NCBI RefSeq assembly: GCF_000230715.2 | Contig: NC_019792.1 | Coordinates: 930,001 to 994,000 of the forward strand | Direction of reading: 5' to 3' | Length of the DNA stretch: 64,000 bases | Origin: Natronobacterium gregoryi SP2 | Lineage (GTDB): Archaea; Halobacteriota; Halobacteria; Halobacteriales; Natrialbaceae | Shown here: positions 61,193 to 64,000 of the stretch, piece after piece | How positions within the stretch are numbered: the first letter of the stretch is position 1 | Layout of the letters: every line of letters begins with the position of its first letter | Translations under genes and position numbers: made by a program | Notes under the pieces: model-generated | Databases searched by the model: none | Seen by the model: only the letters and a program-made list of their open reading frames with translations | What the model was told of the DNA's origin: nothing

Positions 61193-61501
61193 ATGAGTTC
61201 CCCACCACCGGAAGCCGAGACGTTCGAACTGACGCTCTCGAGAGAAGAGCGATGGGTCGTCCACCACGTCCTGACGGAGTGCATCGACGACGCCGTCGAC
61301 GAAGACGAATCACCGCCCTCCTGGGTGCTCGAGGTACTCGAGACGATCGAGGAGAACGAGGAATCGGACGTGCTAACAGGACCGGAGGGGCGGCAGCTCC
61401 ACGAGCAACTGACCGACTATCTCGACGAATCCGACGCATCGAAGCAGGACGTCGAACACGGCTCGACGGTCGTCGAACAACTCGAAGCGGCACTCGACTG
61501 A
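61193..61501 (+). CDS. Small haloarchaeal protein of unknown function
   Basis: 102 residues from ATG 61193 (MSSPPPEAETFELTLSREERWVVHHVLTECID); ATG 61136 is an alternative, but a likely TATA (TCTTTATG) lies right there, arguing for the later start. Acidic, all-helical: a recurrent haloarchaeal family of unassigned role. Converges on the membrane protein 4 bp away. Confidence 0.6.
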   Translation: MSSPPPEAETFELTLSREERWVVHHVLTECIDDAVDEDESPPSWVLEVLETIEENEESDVLTGPEGRQLHEQLTDYLDESDASKQDVEHGSTVVEQLEAALD

Positions 61502-61505
61502 CCGC

Positions 61506-61805
61506 TTATGGGCGCGTCGTCGCCCAGACTGCCGTTATCGCCAGCAGAGCCGCTGGGAACAGCGGCAAGACGATCAGCGCGAATCGGTACTCGAGACCCG
61601 GCGGAACTAGGAGAATCATCGCTGGCGAGACGATAAACGCGAGCCCCATCACGGCGACGAGTACCCAGCCCCGCCAGTCGAACTCCCGGTCGACGGGCTC
61701 GGAGTGGTCTGGCTCGTCGACCCACTCCTCGTCGTCCTCGCGACGGTCGCCGTCGTCGTCGAACTCCGATGGATCGTGGACGTAGCCGTCGTCGCTCGAG
61801 GTCAC
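61506..61805 (-). CDS. Small membrane protein with acidic N-terminus
   Basis: 99 residues from GTG 61805 (VTSSDDGYVHDPSEFDDD). About 45 acidic residues precede two hydrophobic segments (WVLVAVMGLAFIVSPAMILL and FALIVLPLFPAALLAITAVW). Unknown function. The upstream 50 bp lead into a repeat array. Confidence 0.6.
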   Translation of the reverse strand: MTSSDDGYVHDPSEFDDDGDRREDDEEWVDEPDHSEPVDREFDWRGWVLVAVMGLAFIVSPAMILLVPPGLEYRFALIVLPLFPAALLAITAVWATTRP

Positions 61806-61853
61806 GGGCAAACGTTTCGGTCGACCCGTCAAAGCCCTCACGGTTCCGGTCAG

Positions 61854-62214
61854 CTAGTACCGTTTTCCCCGTCGGCCAACGGTCGAACCGGTCCACACGA
61901 TCGGCTTCGGCCCAGCAGTGCAGGGTTTCCGCACTAGCAGCGTCCCAAGTCTACTCTGACTAGTGCGATTTACTCCTGATCGAGAATCGTGATCGGTTTG
62001 GGCCAACTCTCAACTAGTCGGTCCACGCTTGGGACAGTACTAGTGCTTTGGCAAGCCTGAACGGATGAGTGAAACCGAATGCGGTCGTCTGGGTTCACTC
62101 AGCAGTCGACGGTTGGGACAGTACTAGCTCAGACGGAATGCTGTCCCGATATCCCGGCGCGACCGCAGGAGAGCTCGCGGTTGCGCCGGCACTGACTGAC
62201 AGCAAACCGTATCA
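61854..62214. repeat. Four-unit mosaic array (E-C-D'-A) between the small membrane protein and the alcohol dehydrogenase
   Basis: Unit E 61854-61937, C 61933-62043, D in reverse orientation 62040-62127, then Family A copy 62130-62212. Junctions are CTAGCAG, CTAGTG and CTAGC. The A copy has a good inner stem (CCGGCGCGACC / GGTTGCGCCGG) and ends CCGTATCA, where TCA is the alcohol dehydrogenase stop codon. Confidence 0.9.
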
Positions 62215-63252
62215 AAGCTCGCTGTCCGGGCGGACGACGACCTTGCCAAAGCCCTTCCGCCCTTCGACGATTTCGTGGGCGCGGGCGGTCTGGCTCATCG
62301 GGAGTTCTGCACGGATCGACGGCTCGAACGTGCCGTCCCAGACCAGTTCCATCACGTCGTCGACCTGGCCCGGCGTCCCCATCGTCGAGCCGATGATCTG
62401 CAGTTGGTTCCAGAAGATACGTGGAATGTCCGTTTCGGGGTTCGGGCCCGCCGTCCCGCCGCAGGTGACGAGTCGACCGTTCTTGGCCAGGCTCTTGATC
62501 GAGTCACGCCAAGTACCTCCAGCGATGTAGTCGACGACGACGTCGACGCCGCGACCGTCAGTTTCCGAGCGGACCCACTCCACGAAGTTCTCCGTCTCGT
62601 AGTTGCAGACGTAGTCAGCTCCGTGCTCGCGGGCGTACTCGAGTTTCCGTCTCGTGCTTCCGGTGGCGTATACTTCTGCGCCGACATAGTCTGCGATCTG
62701 GACGGCTGCGTGGCCGACACCGCCGCTTGCACCCAGTACCAGGATCTTCTCGCCAGGTTCGAGCTCCGCTCGGTCGATCAGCATCCGCCAAGCGGTCTGA
62801 AAGACCAGGCAACTTGAGCCGGCGACCGACCAGTCGACCCTGTCGGGGACAGCGATCAGGTTGTCCGCGGGCACTGCGGCGTACTCGGCGTGGACGCCGG
62901 GGACGTGTTCGCCGAGTAAGTGGAAGTTCACACAGAGGGTCGGGTCGCCGTCCCGACAGAACTCACACTCGCCGCAGTTGACTCCCGCCGAGACGGCGAC
63001 ACGGTCGCCTTCGGCAAATCGAGTGACGTCTTTGCCGGTTTCGACGACGACACCGGCCGCGTCGCTGCCTGGAACGTGTGGCAGCTCCAGGTCGAGCGTC
63101 GGCAGCCCACGGCGAACCCACACGTCGAGGTGGTTGAGCGCAGCGGCTTTCACGTCAACCAGCACCTCGTCGCGTCCGACGGCAGGGTCGGGATAGTCGC
63201 CGTATTCGATGACGTCCGTATCGCCATGCTCGACGATTTTGACCGCTTGCAT
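62212..63252 (-). CDS. Zinc-dependent medium-chain alcohol dehydrogenase / quinone oxidoreductase-like
   Basis: 346 residues. MDR family: structural zinc cysteines in VNCGECEFCRDGDPTLC, GSDAAGVV, NAD(P)-binding GASGGVGHAAVQIA. The usual catalytic Cys is replaced in ALNHLDVWVRRG, as in many MDR proteins closer to quinone reductase/2-haloacrylate reductase. Substrate unknown. Divergent from moaB, 101 bp apart. Confidence 0.87.
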   Translation of the reverse strand: MQAVKIVEHGDTDVIEYGDYPDPAVGRDEVLVDVKAAALNHLDVWVRRGLPTLDLELPHVPGSDAAGVVVETGKDVTRFAEGDRVAVSAGVNCGECEFCRDGDPTLCVNFHLLGEHVPGVHAEYAAVPADNLIAVPDRVDWSVAGSSCLVFQTAWRMLIDRAELEPGEKILVLGASGGVGHAAVQIADYVGAEVYATGSTRRKLEYAREHGADYVCNYETENFVEWVRSETDGRGVDVVVDYIAGGTWRDSIKSLAKNGRLVTCGGTAGPNPETDIPRIFWNQLQIIGSTMGTPGQVDDVMELVWDGTFEPSIRAELPMSQTARAHEIVEGRKGFGKVVVRPDSEL

Positions 63253-63353
63253 ACAGCGGGTTCGATGGAAACGACGTGTATAAAATGGGACGGTCTCTCC
63301 GCGATCCGAAACCGGAAGCCACCGTTTTACTGCTGGGTCGTCGATTCGGACGT

Positions 63354-63911
63354 ATGAACGAAACGGCCTTGGGGCCGACGACAACGCCGGCCAATGACGG
63401 AGGGGCGCTCGGCATCGCCGTCGTCACGATCGCTGCGGATCGAACGCTTGCAACCGACGAGGCTGGCGAAGCGATCGTCTCTGCACTTGAGGCGTCCGGC
63501 CACGACGTTGCAACGCGAGAACACGTCAGTCCCGAACACGACGGCGTTCAGTCGATCGTGGTACGAGTCATCGAACGGGACGACGTCGACATCGTGATCA
63601 CTGCTGGCTCGGCAAGCGTCGAACCGGACGACGTCGCTATCGAGGCGGTCGAACCGCTGCTCGACAAGGAACTGACCGCGTTCGGCGAACTGTACACCGC
63701 ACTCGCCTACGAGGAGGTCGGTACCCGCGCCGTCGCGGTCCGAACCCTCGCTGGCGTCGCCGACGGGAAACCGATCTTCTGTCTCCCGGGTACTGCCGCC
63801 GGAGCCCGACTCGGTGCCGAAGAGCTCATTCTTCCGGAGGCCAGACACCTCGTCACTCTCGCGTACGGACCAGAAGAAGATGGGACAGACGACGCAAGCG
63901 ACAGTTCGTAG
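63354..63911 (+). CDS. moaB: MoaB/MogA-like molybdopterin adenylyltransferase-family protein
   Basis: 185 residues from ATG 63354. MoCF-biosynthesis fold: GIAVVTIAADRTLATDEAG, DDVDIVITAGSASVEPDDV, EAVEPLLDKELTAFGELYTALAYEEVGTRAVAVR, FCLPGTAAGARLGAEEL. Archaeal MoaB-type proteins adenylate molybdopterin for Mo/W cofactor. The GGTG/GTGxxP motif is changed to AGSASVEPDD, which may affect ligand binding. Confidence 0.83.
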   Translation: MNETALGPTTTPANDGGALGIAVVTIAADRTLATDEAGEAIVSALEASGHDVATREHVSPEHDGVQSIVVRVIERDDVDIVITAGSASVEPDDVAIEAVEPLLDKELTAFGELYTALAYEEVGTRAVAVRTLAGVADGKPIFCLPGTAAGARLGAEELILPEARHLVTLAYGPEEDGTDDASDSS

Positions 63912-63956
63912 CCACGTGAAAGACGCGACACGTCCGAGAGTTACACGAAAACCCGG

Positions 63957-63971
63957 GACAGCAATCCGTAT
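63957..63971. repeat. Family A terminal fragment
   Basis: GACAGCAATCCGTAT, the right end of Family A, 46 bp after the moaB stop codon. The rest of the element may continue beyond this window or be lost. Confidence 0.5.
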
Positions 63972-64000
63972 AGCGGAGCCGCGAGTACCGACGACGCATG

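Overview
This 64 kb window is chromosomal DNA from a halophilic archaeon of class Halobacteria. The evidence is high GC, a very acidic proteome (many D/E, few K), TATA boxes about 25-35 nt upstream of start codons with little or no 5' leader, archaeal information-processing genes (S3Ae, Pcc1, TFS, NAC, DtdA, TrmI, PurNH, geranylgeranyl reductase) and haloarchaeal insertion sequences (ISH8-like IS4, degenerate IS6). It looks most like the Natrialbales, but that placement is an impression.

Layout. 0-3.5 kb: translation/tRNA-modification block truD-rps3ae-pcc1-recJ-like-rps15 and a tRNA-Ala(GGC). 3.5-10.2 kb: trpEG, a helix-hairpin-helix protein with an 18-bp repeat, aroE, an Lrp/AsnC-TrkA_C regulator and a Ca2+/cation antiporter. 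10.2-24 kb: a DUF7344-type HTH protein, a large PAS/GAF/HTH-10 sensor-regulator, dtdA, ftsZ, ferredoxin, geranylgeranyl reductase, tandem M48 peptidases and an M20 amidohydrolase. 24-29.8 kb: S10 paralogue, Nudix hydrolase, DUF4013, a DUF5787 putative nuclease, GNAT and a bacterial-type ProRS-like protein lacking the editing domain. 29.8-34.4 kb is an accessory patch: IS6 remnant, 45-residue zinc ribbon, PsiE-like protein, MFS transporter and an ISH8-like element. 34.4-38.7 kb: TFS, TrmI, NAC, PUA protein, NYN nuclease, HtpX. 39-48.7 kb: lysine (diaminopimelate) genes dapA-dapB-dapD, lysA and dapE, interrupted by a metal-uptake ABC operon with a divergent nikR, and by a lipoprotein gene standing where dapF might be expected. 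48.7-64 kb: an AT-rich islet, purB, purNH, cysK, USP, SIMPL lipoprotein, carA with a divergent Lrp, a FemAB-like protein, idi-like Nudix, an alcohol dehydrogenase and moaB.

The most unusual feature is a set of non-coding structured repeats at gene 3' ends. Family A (about 85 bp) is a nested hairpin with termini like TGATACGGTTTGCTGT; in four genes the element's terminal TGA/TAA is the gene's own stop codon. Families B-E are 85-110 bp imperfect palindromes joined end to end through a shared CTAGTA junction into mosaic arrays at 53.9, 58.9 and 61.9 kb, with single copies at 10.4 and 24.1 kb. A third element (F) follows two plus-strand genes at 19.2 and 34.7 kb. They resemble an archaeal counterpart of bacterial BIME/REP mosaics, possibly acting as bidirectional 3'-end elements. 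Perfect palindromes in front of both Lrp genes and a DUF7344 gene, and a paired AGTAATACT motif between nikR and its transporter, are good operator candidates.

All coordinates and starts come from reading the sequence; no database or structure search was run.
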